A stretch of DNA of 64,000 bases from an uncultured Saprospiraceae bacterium (GTDB taxonomy: Bacteria > Bacteroidota > Bacteroidia > Chitinophagales > Saprospiraceae), in contig CALEYL010000049.1 in NCBI GenBank assembly GCA_937926205.1, positions 6,565-70,564 of the forward strand, read 5' to 3'. Below the pieces are notes generated by a model. It saw nothing but the letters and a program-made list of their open reading frames with translations. It had not been told where the DNA came from and did no database searches. Made by a program: the position numbers and the translations under genes. Shown in pieces: positions 17,354 through 25,823 of this stretch (positions are counted from its first letter, which is position 1; each line of letters opens with the position of its first letter).

Positions 17354-18247
17354 ATGTCCAAAATTTTTTCAATACTATTCATTTCACTAATTCCAATGGC
17401 TCTGGTATCGGGTCAGACAAATTCCTCATGGAAAGAAAAGTGCCTTACCGACGGCGGATATGAGAACTCCTATGCCTCTTACTCCCCCGATGGAAAATGG
17501 ATTGTATTTGAATCGAATCGCGATGGTAATTGGGATATTTATCTGATGGATTGGCAGGGAAAAAATGTAGAAAGATTAACGATAAACAAAGCGGACGACA
17601 GAAGGCCATCATGGCATCCCGAAGGGGAAAAAATTCTGTTTGAATCTAATAGAAATGGAAACATCGAATTATTTACCATCAGAATAAAAGACAGGAAAGA
17701 GACAAGGCTTAAAGCAAAAGCTGAGGATGGGGAATTGATATTTGCATCGTATGCTCCGGACGGGAAAAGAATAGCGGTAAGTGTCACCAAATCGGAAGAA
17801 CAAAGCAACATTGTCATTCTCAATAAAAATGGCCGGAAGCTTAAAACATTAATTGCAAACGGGAAACGGAATTTTTTTCCGAATTGGTCTAATGACGGAA
17901 AAGAGATCGTTTATTTTTCCAGATATGAAACAAACAATGAGGATGATGAAATATACAGAATTAACCTACACAGTGGTAACATATTAAGGTTGACGACATG
18001 GCCTAAACATAATTTTTGTCCGTCCTGGTCACCTGACAATATGAAAATTGCCTATGTCACATCCATGGAAGATATCAGGCCGGAAATTTATATCATGGAT
18101 AAAAACGGGGACAATAAAACAAGAATAACACATAACGAATATGGAGAAACCTTGCCAAGGTGGCATCCTTTAGAAAATAAGATACTGGTTGCTGCTTTTA
18201 AAAATGGGAATTATCAAATTTGTGAATTAGAATTGTCAGAAAATTAA
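17354..18247 (+). CDS. TolB-like WD40/PD40 beta-propeller protein, secreted
   Basis: 297 residues with a Sec signal peptide (about 1-20, LFISLIPMALVSGQ). The remainder is about six TolB/PD40 repeats of the form YSPDGKWIVFESNRDGNWDI, spaced about 42 residues apart, which build a propeller. C-terminal repeats show RWHPLENKILVAA. Such periplasmic propellers bind partner proteins or peptides. No enzyme domain is attached, so the partner is unknown. It lies behind promoter-bearing repeat F1. Confidence 0.82.
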   Translation: MSKIFSILFISLIPMALVSGQTNSSWKEKCLTDGGYENSYASYSPDGKWIVFESNRDGNWDIYLMDWQGKNVERLTINKADDRRPSWHPEGEKILFESNRNGNIELFTIRIKDRKETRLKAKAEDGELIFASYAPDGKRIAVSVTKSEEQSNIVILNKNGRKLKTLIANGKRNFFPNWSNDGKEIVYFSRYETNNEDDEIYRINLHSGNILRLTTWPKHNFCPSWSPDNMKIAYVTSMEDIRPEIYIMDKNGDNKTRITHNEYGETLPRWHPLENKILVAAFKNGNYQICELELSEN

Positions 18248-18292
18248 AATTTGCCAAGCGCAGCTGATTAAGCGATTCCTAAACAAGCTCTA

Positions 18293-18390
18293 AATTGTCG
18301 GGAAGCCTGAATAAATACCGTCTCTGCGCTTGCTTTTATCCCGGGATGGAAGTATTTTGTATCCTTGATATCAACCGTCCGAAAGATATT
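18293..18390 (+). promoter_or_regulatory. Promoter-bearing repeat F2
   Basis: Second copy of the F repeat: TTG at 18330-18332, 20 bases, TATTTTG at 18353-18359, then TTGATATCAACCGTCCGAAA. Relative to F1 the hairpin loop bases have changed while the two boxes and their spacing are kept, which suggests selection on promoter function. The downstream gene starts at 18411, about 50 bases after the -7 box. Confidence 0.55.
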
Positions 18391-18410
18391 AAATAAGAAA
18401 TCACGGCGCT

Positions 18411-18971
18411 ATGACAAATCCAAACCGAACAGCTCTGAAGGGCCTTTTTTGTTTTCTGATCCTGCATTTTACAATTCATGCGGCACCCGCGCAGGAACGG
18501 GTCCGTGCAGGACTCGAACTGGATGTATTGCCCTATATCACAGGAGGTTATTTTGGCGCCATCTGGGCAGGAAAAGGGCACGTTCGCGGGCGCGCGCTTT
18601 TTGCTAAAGTAAACATGCCGGAATTCATCGTTCCGGATGGATTTAGAAACAATACGATCCGTTCTTATGCGCTGGTTGGAGACTATTTTATGAAAGCCGA
18701 TCAAACGGGTGTTTGGATAAGTGGTGGCTTCGTTTTATGGGATGGAAAAATTCAAACGGATCAAGAGCTCGAAACGGCTTCTTACCGCAGTTTTTTGATA
18801 AATGGCAGTTTGGGATATGCCCTGAACCTCAGCCCTAAATTCTATCTCAGCCCATGGGCCGGATTGAGTCTTCGGGTAGGAGGCGATCAAAACATTATGG
18901 CAGACGGGCAAAACTATGATCCTCCTTTTTTGAACCCTGAGTTGTCTCTTAAATTAGGGTACCGGTTTTGA
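18411..18971 (+). CDS. Hypothetical outer-membrane beta-barrel protein
   Basis: 186 residues. A signal peptide (about 1-27, LFCFLILHFTIHAAPAQ) is followed by alternating strand-type sequence (RVRAGLELDVLPYITGGYF, GVWISGGFVLWDG, LSLKLGYRF). It ends in an aromatic residue (F186), the usual C-terminal signature of outer-membrane barrels. Length fits an eight-strand barrel. The function is not recognisable. It is preceded by repeat F2. Confidence 0.65.
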   Translation: MTNPNRTALKGLFCFLILHFTIHAAPAQERVRAGLELDVLPYITGGYFGAIWAGKGHVRGRALFAKVNMPEFIVPDGFRNNTIRSYALVGDYFMKADQTGVWISGGFVLWDGKIQTDQELETASYRSFLINGSLGYALNLSPKFYLSPWAGLSLRVGGDQNIMADGQNYDPPFLNPELSLKLGYRF

Positions 18972-19047
18972 ATGTTATTGATCGTTTGCCGGTACTGGCG
19001 AGCGTTGGCTATGCATATCACATTATTGGATGCCGGTCCCAGCAGGG

Positions 19048-19555
19048 CTGTCATTACCGCACGGCTACGGTTTATACACAAGTTTTTGTTAGCAATTACC
19101 CATGCCGTGGACCATGGTACCGTATTCTTTATCGACTGGCTACAATGTACATCCCATCTCTTTTTGTCATTCCCGCTACCGGCGAGCGTTTGCTGTGCAT
19201 ATCGCATTATTGGATGGCGATCATAGCAGGGTTGTCATTCCCGCAGGGAATCTGCGACGTCGTACCAAGTGCTTCGTGGTTTTTATGTTGATAGTCGTTT
19301 TGTCTAAAAGATTAATATATAATCATTTACGATTAATTTCAATCAACTGTCGCGCTTTTGCAGATTCCCTTTCGGGAATGACAAACTGCTAAGGAGTGAA
19401 AGTTGAGATAACAATCAGCTCCTCAACTGCGTGGAAACAGCATGCAGATTGGAATTTCGATGACAAAATAAGATAACCGAATAAAAGAATCAAACGTGAT
19501 AATAGGATACAATATAAAGATGTGTATAACCGTAGCCCTGGCGGGAGTGACAAGC
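19048..19555 (+). mobile_element. MITE-like element R1 (with R2 nested inside)
   Basis: The left end CTGTCATTACCGCACGGCTA (from 19048), continuing CGGTTTATACACAAG, is matched by the reverse complement at 19519-19555 (GTGTATAACCGTAGCCCTGG, then CGGGAGTGACAAG). This gives terminal inverted repeats of ~35 bases with a few mismatches. There is no transposase. The left end plus the adjoining block (from 18988, GGCGAGCGTTGGCTATGCAT) recurs at the right edge of the window. A second element (R2) sits inside it. The whole non-coding stretch 18972-19662 is made of these repeats. Confidence 0.6.
19231..19387 (+). mobile_element. MITE-like element R2
   Basis: 157 bases with terminal inverted repeats: GTTGTCATTCCCGCAGGGAA followed by TCTGCGAC on the left, and GTCGCGC...GCAGATTCCCTTTCGGGAATGACAAAC on the right (given here in parts). 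The middle is AT-rich and non-coding. R3 at 27275-27430 has the same ends and length. It is embedded between the two ends of R1, so it inserted later. Confidence 0.6.
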
Positions 19556-19662
19556 TCTACAGTTCTTCCTTTCCACATCAAAATGTGGTCGATACACCTG
19601 CAAATACCCGGCAATTTTGTACAAAAAAACGAACCACATTTAATTCACAAAAATCAACAAAA

Positions 19663-20631
19663 ATGCAACCATTTGAAGGAAGAAAGCTCAACTTCAGCCT
19701 TGATGATTCAGCGTTAAAACCGCTTTTTAAAATGCAACCCTGGCGGCATGCTGCTTCCATGTTGATGGATTGGGTACTTATTTTTGGGGCAATCTTTATC
19801 TATCTTCAATTTCCATCTCCGTGGATGTACTTTTTTTCGGTATTGGTCATAGGAGCGCGGATGCACGCGCTGGCCATCCTGATGCACGATGCAACGCATT
19901 ATCGTTTTTTGAAAAACAGGGCCCTGAATGACCTTTTTTCCAACCTGTTCATCATGTATCCGATTTTTTCATCCATTGAAACATACCGTAAAAACCACCT
20001 TGCGCATCACCAGAATCTGAACACGGAGGAAGACCCTGACTGGGTAGCAAAAATCGGCAATCGAGCATTCACTTTTCCAAAATCGAGGCTGGCGTTTTTT
20101 ATGACCATTTGCTCTTATCTGATACTTTATCAGGGACTTATGGACTCGATCTGGTTTTTAAAAAGATTTGGCGGAAACGAGCAAAGGATAGGTTCAAAAA
20201 CAAAAGCAAAGCTGGTAAAATGGACCTTTTATCTGGTGCTTTTTGGAGCAATAACCTGGTTTGGAATATGGAAATATTACCTACTTTTTTGGATCATCCC
20301 TTACCTCTCCACTTTTTTCATGTTTCAATATATACGGAGTGTGGCGGAGCATTTCGGCGGCCTGGCTTACGATGATCTGCTCACTTCAACCCGTACCGTA
20401 AAGCCTGCCTTAGTGGAGCGCTTCTTTATTTCTCCGCACCATGTCGGTTATCATTTGGAGCACCATCTATTCCCGGGGGTGCCATTTTATAATCTGCCAA
20501 AGCTGCACAGATTACTCTGCAAGCAAGTCGAATTTGTGGAAAAAGCACATTTGACAAAAGGGTACACCACCGGATTAATGCAGGAGCTAAGCAGGGCAAA
20601 TTCGACGCTCTCCGGTGATTCAAGCGCTTAA
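19663..20631 (+). CDS. Fatty acid desaturase (membrane di-iron)
   Basis: 322 residues from the ATG at 19663. The frame stays open to 19522 upstream, but that part overlaps the end of element R1. Three histidine boxes are present: HDATH (75-79), HLAHH (112-116) and HLEHH in the C-terminal segment HHVGYHLEHHLFPG. Hydrophobic pairs lie at about 30-72 and 140-225. The enzyme introduces double bonds into acyl chains, or hydroxylates related lipids, using a di-iron centre. It stands alone behind a repeat-filled region, followed by a methyltransferase fragment. Carotenoid or ceramide substrates are also possible for this family. Confidence 0.85.
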   Translation: MQPFEGRKLNFSLDDSALKPLFKMQPWRHAASMLMDWVLIFGAIFIYLQFPSPWMYFFSVLVIGARMHALAILMHDATHYRFLKNRALNDLFSNLFIMYPIFSSIETYRKNHLAHHQNLNTEEDPDWVAKIGNRAFTFPKSRLAFFMTICSYLILYQGLMDSIWFLKRFGGNEQRIGSKTKAKLVKWTFYLVLFGAITWFGIWKYYLLFWIIPYLSTFFMFQYIRSVAEHFGGLAYDDLLTSTRTVKPALVERFFISPHHVGYHLEHHLFPGVPFYNLPKLHRLLCKQVEFVEKAHLTKGYTTGLMQELSRANSTLSGDSSA

Positions 20632-20655
20632 CCCGGACACCCTGAATCGCCCAAA

Positions 20656-20787
20656 ATGCTGTGGAGATATATCGAGAAATTTGAAAACGCAAAAAAGGCA
20701 AGTGAAATCTTTGCAAAAGCCGGGCTTAAAACGGAATTCATTTCTTATTTTTATGGCTGTGCATCAGGCTTCTATGGAAAAAAATAG
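20656..20787 (+). pseudogene. C-terminal fragment of a class I methyltransferase
   Basis: 43 codons from an internal ATG to a stop. The end ISYFYGCASGFYGKK is like the C-terminal strand and turn of SAM-dependent methyltransferases (the F/Y-F-G-C-A-S/T-G element). The SAM-binding half is absent. It begins 24 bases after the desaturase stop, so a deletion probably joined the two. Not expected to be functional. Confidence 0.5.
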
Positions 20788-20823
20788 ATTCCCGAACAGG
20801 CACTTAACCCGATTGACTCATTT

Positions 20824-22362
20824 ATGGCCAACACCAATTTAACCGGATTATATGTTGTGGCTTCGCTGGCCATGACTTGCATGGCTGCTATTGCCTTTGC
20901 TCAGGCAGGCTCCCTGGACAATGCCTTTGGGACAGGCGGGAAATTAATTGCTTCTCTTGGGAATTTTGGGGATGAGGCCAATGCTGTGGCCATTCAGAGC
21001 GATGGTAAAATTGTGCTCGGCGGAAACACGCGAAACAGCTTCACTTCCTCAGATTTTGCGCTGGTACGATGCAACCAGGACGGCACATTAGACCCTGCTT
21101 TTGGAACAGGCGGGAAGGTGATTTTATCCATCGACAGTCGAAGCAGTGGCGCTTCTCTGGCCATTCAAAGCAATGGCAAAATTGTGCAGGGAGGGTATTC
21201 CAACTGGTTCATCAATTTACTCCGGTACAACAGCGATGGAACCCCGGATACGACCTTCGGTGCAGGAGGTAGCGTCATTACGGATATTGAGGGTTATTAC
21301 AGTGAGCAATGTCATTCGGTAGTGATCCAGGACAATGGGAAAATCCTGGTTGGCGGACATGGAAAGCACAACAGCAATGATAACCCCTATTTTATGCTGG
21401 TCCGGTACAATGAAGACGGGACGCTGGATCATACTTTTGGAACAGACGGTATTGTCATTGGTGGTATTGGAACTGGGAATTCCCTGGCCATTCAGGATGA
21501 CGGAAAAATTCTGCTGGGAGGAGCCTCCGCTTATCAATTTGCTTTGTCGAGGTACCATCCTGATGGAACGCCGGATACTGCATTTGGCACAGGAGGAGCC
21601 GTCATAACGCCTGTCGGGATTTCCGGCGAAGCCCATTCAATAGGCATCCAGAGCGATGGCAAAATTGTGCTGGCCGGATATGGTTACAACAATGGGTCTG
21701 ATGCTGGTTTTGCTTTGGTGCGATACCATGAGGACGGGACATTGGATGCTGCCTTCGGGGCAGGGGGAAAAGTAATCACGAATATCGGCAATGGCAGGGC
21801 TGTGGGAAATTCAGTTGGTTTTCAGTCGGATGGAAAAATTCTGTTGGGCGGAAACGCCGTTTTTGATTCAAATTTCTCTGATTTTGCCCTGGTGCGATAC
21901 GATAGTGCCGGCGGACTGGATAACAGCTTTGGCCTGGGCGGAATAGTCATTACACCTGTCGGAGCATCCTACAGTAATGGAAATGCACTGGGTATTCAGC
22001 AAGATGGTAAAATCGTGTTGGGTGGCTATGCTTACAATGGCACTAAAACGGATATGGTTGTTGTAAGGTATGATGGCGATGGCGTTTCAGGAACCGAAGA
22101 GCCTGTCACGAACCGGCAAAACTGCAGCATTTATCCGAATCCGTTTGCGACTGCTGCGACCCTTCGGTTTAACACGCCAGTCCGTAAAGCACAGGTCAGT
22201 ATCTGCAATGCATTCGGGCAGGAAGTAAACCGGATAGAAAACGTTTCAGGAAGGGAAATACAAATATTCCGTAACAACTTACCAGCCGGAATCTATTTCC
22301 TGCAACTTAGAGAAGAAAACAAAATCATTTCGGTAGAGAAATTGATCATCAGTGAAAAATAG
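20824..22362 (+). CDS. Delta-60 repeat protein with T9SS sorting domain
   Basis: 512 residues. The signal peptide ends near residue 27 (MAAIAFAQA). Seven or so delta-60 repeats (TIGR02608 type) follow, each with GSLDNAFGTGGK/ALVRYxxDGTLD and AIQSDGKIVLGG, together forming a propeller-like array to about residue 425. The C-terminal 80 residues are a type IX secretion sorting domain (CSIYPNPFATAATLRF ... LPAGIYFLQLREENKIISVEKLIIS, quoted in parts). The protein is exported across the outer membrane and probably surface-attached or released. Function unknown. Confidence 0.9.
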   Translation: MANTNLTGLYVVASLAMTCMAAIAFAQAGSLDNAFGTGGKLIASLGNFGDEANAVAIQSDGKIVLGGNTRNSFTSSDFALVRCNQDGTLDPAFGTGGKVILSIDSRSSGASLAIQSNGKIVQGGYSNWFINLLRYNSDGTPDTTFGAGGSVITDIEGYYSEQCHSVVIQDNGKILVGGHGKHNSNDNPYFMLVRYNEDGTLDHTFGTDGIVIGGIGTGNSLAIQDDGKILLGGASAYQFALSRYHPDGTPDTAFGTGGAVITPVGISGEAHSIGIQSDGKIVLAGYGYNNGSDAGFALVRYHEDGTLDAAFGAGGKVITNIGNGRAVGNSVGFQSDGKILLGGNAVFDSNFSDFALVRYDSAGGLDNSFGLGGIVITPVGASYSNGNALGIQQDGKIVLGGYAYNGTKTDMVVVRYDGDGVSGTEEPVTNRQNCSIYPNPFATAATLRFNTPVRKAQVSICNAFGQEVNRIENVSGREIQIFRNNLPAGIYFLQLREENKIISVEKLIISEK

Positions 22363-22602
22363 TTTTACCGGCAGCGGCTGCTGTACCGCTGGCACAAAAC
22401 CTTCCTTTCTCAATTATTTATCATAAACTATTCATTTTGAGCGCTTTGTTTTTTAAATAAATGGCCGATTGCAGGGTTTGTTTATTTTCTTTACTTTTGT
22501 TTGAGCGCTCGAAAAGTGCGCGTGTTTATGTGTTAGTGGAACCCTATTTTATGGAACGCTAACATTAAACTAACAGGCCTTCACGCCTCAAATTAATAAT
22601 AG

Positions 22603-23862
22603 ATGGAATTGAGTAATAAATTACAAGCACAGCAATTTGAAATAAAAAATTTCTCTTACGAATTGCCTGAAGACAGAATTGCAAAATATCCTTTAGCTGA
22701 AAGGGATTTAAGCAAGTTGTTAGTTTATAATAACGGGAAAATTTCGGAAGATATTTACAGAAACCTTGATAAATACATTTTCGAAAATTCCATATTTTTT
22801 TTCAATAACACCAAGGTCATTCAAGCACGTCTTTATTTTAGCAATTCCACTGGTGATAAAATTGAAATTTTCTGCCTGGAACCAGGCGAAGAAAAACATG
22901 AACCATCAATTGCCATGATGAAAAAAACATGTGTTGAATGGAAATGTTTGATTGGTCGAATTGATAAATGGAAAGAAAAAGTAATAAGCATAAAGACAAA
23001 GGACTTTTTATTAGATGCTGAAATATTAAAACGAAGTGGGAATGTGTTTACAATTAAGTTTAGTTGGCAACCAACTAATTTTTCATTCGCTGAAATATTA
23101 GAACAATTTGGAGAAATGCCAATTCCGCCATATTTAAAGAGAGTGAGCGAAGAAATAGATGTAAGTAGATACCAAACTGTTTATGCCACACAGCAGGGTT
23201 CTGTTGCAGCGCCAACAGCAGGTCTTCACTTCACAAAACAAATTTTTGAAAAACTAGAATCTAAAAATACAATTATTGATTATGTAACTCTTCATGTTGG
23301 TGCAGGAACTTTTATACCAGTTAAAAGTGAAACTCTTGAAGGGCACGATATGCACGCTGAATGGATAGAAGTTGAGAAGGAAACAATATTGAAAATAGTA
23401 GAGCAAATTTCTGATGAGCAAACAAACAAAAATATTGTTGCTATTGGTACAACTTCGTTGAGAACTATTGAATCACTCTATTGGATGGGTGTTAAGGCAA
23501 ATCAAAATTTGAGTGCTTCTATTGACGAATTAGAAGTTAAACAATGGGATGCATATGAACTTCAACAAAGTTTGACTGTATCCGATTCGCTAAATTGCTT
23601 GCTGACCTGGTTGAAAAGAAATAAAATAGAAAAACTTATTTGCAAAACACAGCTGCTTATTGTTCCGACCTATAAATTAAGAGTTGCAAACGCGCTCATT
23701 ACTAATTTTCATCAGCCAAGTTCTACACTCCTTTTACTAGTTGCAGCAGTGGTAGGTGATGATTGGAAAATTATTTACGATTATGCATTAAAGAACGATT
23801 TTAGATTTTTGAGCTACGGAGACGGAAGTTTACTTTTTGACAACAAACAAAATACAAACTAA
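22603..23862 (+). CDS. queA: S-adenosylmethionine:tRNA ribosyltransferase-isomerase QueA
   Basis: 419 residues, slightly longer than the usual ~345-350 because of extra loops. Family motifs are present in order: YELPEDRIAKYPLAERD, FFNNTKVIQARL, QQGSVAAPTAGLHFT, LHVGAGTFIPVK, TTSLRTIESL, and NFHQPSSTLLLLVAA near the end. QueA transfers the ribosyl moiety of SAM to preQ1 in tRNA to make epoxyqueuosine. The gene is AT-rich like its neighbours and is followed at 45 bases by attC-like site A9. The upstream gap 22363-22602 shows no preQ1 riboswitch fold that I can recognise. Confidence 0.92.
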   Translation: MELSNKLQAQQFEIKNFSYELPEDRIAKYPLAERDLSKLLVYNNGKISEDIYRNLDKYIFENSIFFFNNTKVIQARLYFSNSTGDKIEIFCLEPGEEKHEPSIAMMKKTCVEWKCLIGRIDKWKEKVISIKTKDFLLDAEILKRSGNVFTIKFSWQPTNFSFAEILEQFGEMPIPPYLKRVSEEIDVSRYQTVYATQQGSVAAPTAGLHFTKQIFEKLESKNTIIDYVTLHVGAGTFIPVKSETLEGHDMHAEWIEVEKETILKIVEQISDEQTNKNIVAIGTTSLRTIESLYWMGVKANQNLSASIDELEVKQWDAYELQQSLTVSDSLNCLLTWLKRNKIEKLICKTQLLIVPTYKLRVANALITNFHQPSSTLLLLVAAVVGDDWKIIYDYALKNDFRFLSYGDGSLLFDNKQNTN

Positions 23863-23907
23863 TCAATTCAATATGAAAACGCTGCTTAGGACAGAGAGAA
23901 GGGCATC

Positions 23908-24041
23908 CGGTAACACGGGTTTGGCAAAAGTGGCGTTTCAGTGCTCCGCAGACACATTTGTGGTTAATCAAAGTTTGGTTTTCCGAATCACGTTTTGTGG
24001 TAAAAATCGCCATCTTCGCCAAGCCCGATAACGTTATGGGC
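23908..24041 (+). repeat. attC-like site A9
   Basis: The left arm CGGTAACACGGGTTTGGCAA, continuing AAGTGGCGTTT, pairs almost base for base with the right arm AAAAATCGCCATCTTCGCCA continuing AGCCCGATAACGTTATGGGC. The conserved outer TAAC/CGTTA boxes sit at the ends, and the central part carries GTGCTCCGCAGACAC. It separates queA from the gene at 24064. Confidence 0.6.
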
Positions 24042-24063
24042 AAAGCTAAAACGACAGAAAACA

Positions 24064-24669
24064 ATGAAACTTAAAGACATTTTTTCGGACAGGAATACAA
24101 GCGTTTTTGTAGTGACTAATCAGGACGAAGAAGATGAACTCAATTGGACAATTGAGCCGACTGACTTTGACCTTTTACCACAAGAAGAGAATATTTATTT
24201 CGCAAAAGCTCTACATGTTTCAGCGGTCAATACTTCTGAGTGTTACATTGGAATAATGACACCTGAAAGAATTGCTGAAACCGTGGTAAAAAGACAACCA
24301 AATGGACAAGTTGTAGCTGAAAGTATATACGACCAAGAGCAAACGATAATTCCAGCAGTTGCCTCTGACTGTTTTGGCGACTATGAATTGTTTTATGCAA
24401 AGGAAAAACCACAAATTGGAATTGACGTTTTAAAAGACGGGCTGACAAAAGCCACAAATAAGAATATTGTAGCAGAAGACTTGGGATATATTTTACGGGA
24501 CGAGAACAGAATTGAAGAAGCAATTGAAGCATTTAAAATTAGCGAGCAGACAGGACCTTCTTCCGAGTATGTTTACCTTGAACTTTCAAGACTTTACCGA
24601 GACATTGGACAAACTGAGAATGAATTAAAATACAAACAAAAATTCAAAGACAATGGCGGAATTGAATAG
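24064..24669 (+). CDS. Hypothetical protein with C-terminal TPR-like helices
   Basis: 201 residues, acidic. The N-terminal half (about 1-125) is mixed alpha/beta (SVFVVTNQDEEDELNWTIEP) with no known motif. The C-terminal half reads as two helical repeats (EDLGYILRDENRIEEAIEAF; YLELSRLYRDIGQTENELKY) like TPR units. No export signal. It lies between attC-like sites A9 and A10. I do not recognise the N-terminal domain. Confidence 0.65.
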   Translation: MKLKDIFSDRNTSVFVVTNQDEEDELNWTIEPTDFDLLPQEENIYFAKALHVSAVNTSECYIGIMTPERIAETVVKRQPNGQVVAESIYDQEQTIIPAVASDCFGDYELFYAKEKPQIGIDVLKDGLTKATNKNIVAEDLGYILRDENRIEEAIEAFKISEQTGPSSEYVYLELSRLYRDIGQTENELKYKQKFKDNGGIE

Positions 24670-24687
24670 CGAACAAAGAAGCCCAGC

Positions 24688-24820
24688 CCATAACAGCACC
24701 TATCCTAAAGGCGGGGTTACGTGTTCCAATGACAGTTTAGTAGTTAAACAATCATTAGTTTTTTAAGTCAAGTTTTGTGGTAAAACACCCGCCCTTCGGG
24801 TAGCGGCAAAACGTTGTATG
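24688..24820 (+). repeat. attC-like site A10
   Basis: The left arm CATAACAGCACCTATCCTAA, continuing AGGCGGGGTTAC, is paired by the right arm GTAAAACACCCGCCCTTCGG, continuing GTAGCGGCAAAACGTTG. The middle repeats the AGTAGTTAAACAATCATTAG-type phrase of A9 (GTGGTTAATCAAAGTTTGG). The site lies between the genes at 24064 and 24828. Confidence 0.6.
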
Positions 24821-24827
24821 TAATGCT

Positions 24828-25532
24828 ATGAAACAGTACACTCCTTTGACACATATTGAATTTTTCGAAGCCTATAATAATAGGCAAAGACATTTTTTTA
24901 ACTTAGACTTTGAATATTTAGATGGCTTTTCAAACAAAGACTTTTCAGACATTGTATTTGAAGGTTGCTTTTTGTATTTGGACTTTAGAAACAGCAATTT
25001 GACAAATGCAAAATTCATTGGTTGTAATATTAAAGAAATCGACCTAAGACAAGCAAATCTTACGAATGCTTTAATGACAAATTGCTTAGTTGAGTCAGCA
25101 TTGTTTAACGGGGCGACAGTAACCGGTTTTAAATTTATTGACAATTACTATTATGGACTGACACTTGGACAAGAAGAATTTGAGGATAAAATTATTCATT
25201 CAAACGCTTACATTTTGACAAAGGCACTTTCAGAAAAGGAATACAAAGAAACAATGGGCTCCAAAATGATTGACGTTACTGAAACGGCTGAACCGGTTGT
25301 TGATATTTGGGCTTATGTAAAAGATTTAGTCTACGAAAACGTTATTAGCGACTATGTTTTTAAGAATAATCTGGTTGAGAAAGTTTATAGAAACGACACG
25401 TCTACTTTTGACCATATTTTATTGCCAACAAGTGACGAAAATGTTTTTATAGTTTTACTTGTTAAACTTGGTAATGCTACTATTATTGGACACTATCGAC
25501 TTGACTTAAAAAAAGAGTATTCTTTGGGCTGA
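24828..25532 (+). CDS. Pentapeptide repeat protein
   Basis: 234 residues. Residues ~35-110 show pentapeptide repeats of the A(D/N)LxX type (FSDIVFEGCFLYLDFRNSNL, TNAKFIGCNIKEIDLRQANL, TNALM, VESALFNGATVTGF), which fold as a right-handed beta helix. The C-terminal ~110 residues form a separate unknown domain. There is no signal peptide. Functions of such proteins are diverse. It is a single-gene unit between A10 and A11. Confidence 0.75.
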   Translation: MKQYTPLTHIEFFEAYNNRQRHFFNLDFEYLDGFSNKDFSDIVFEGCFLYLDFRNSNLTNAKFIGCNIKEIDLRQANLTNALMTNCLVESALFNGATVTGFKFIDNYYYGLTLGQEEFEDKIIHSNAYILTKALSEKEYKETMGSKMIDVTETAEPVVDIWAYVKDLVYENVISDYVFKNNLVEKVYRNDTSTFDHILLPTSDENVFIVLLVKLGNATIIGHYRLDLKKEYSLG

Positions 25533-25546
25533 CGTGAAAGCACTAT

Positions 25547-25674
25547 ACACAACATTGGTATTGCCAATAGTGGGGCTTGACATTTGAGCAATCGGCAGTG
25601 GTAATTTTGCTGCACAGCAGTTCCGGGCGGACGAATATAAAATTCCCCACCATCGGCAATACCTGCTCGTTAGC
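25547..25674 (+). repeat. attC-like site A11
   Basis: The left arm ACACAACATTGGTATTGCCA, continuing ATAGTGGGG, pairs with the right arm CCCCACCATCGGCAATACC, then TGCTCGTTAGC. The stem is more than 17 base pairs with two transitions. The CAAC and CGTTAGC outer boxes are in place. The middle contains a small CTGCACAGCAG hairpin. This is among the best-paired members of the family, and it ends ten bases before the truncated gene at 25684. Confidence 0.6.
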
Positions 25675-25683
25675 AAACATTTT

Positions 25684-25791
25684 ATGAAAACAATCAAACA
25701 ACTCAACAAATTTACAAAGACGAGTATAGTCGCAGGACTGGTATTTATTTTATATGGGTACCTGTGCAGACTAAGCGGCGTAGCCAATTAA
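25684..25791 (+). pseudogene. N-terminal scrap of a membrane protein
   Basis: 35 codons: a basic N-terminus (MKTIKQLNKF) and one hydrophobic segment (SIVAGLVFILYGYL), then RLSGVAN and a stop. It starts exactly where cassette genes start, ten bases after attC-like site A11. It is probably the 5' end of a cassette gene whose remainder was lost at the junction with the DUF2200 gene. Confidence 0.4.
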
Positions 25792-25823
25792 TAAATTCCC
25801 GAAAAAACGCTAAAATACAAAGT

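Noticed and set aside
18968..19392. Several overlapping plus and minus frames of 75-107 residues
   Set aside because: They translate the MITE-like repeats R1/R2; the repeats at 27.2 kb and 63.9 kb do not preserve the frames.
22490..22602. Possible preQ1 riboswitch before queA
   Set aside because: There is a small GTTAG/CTAAC hairpin, but not the conserved preQ1-I core, and queA is not a usual target in this phylum as far as I can tell.
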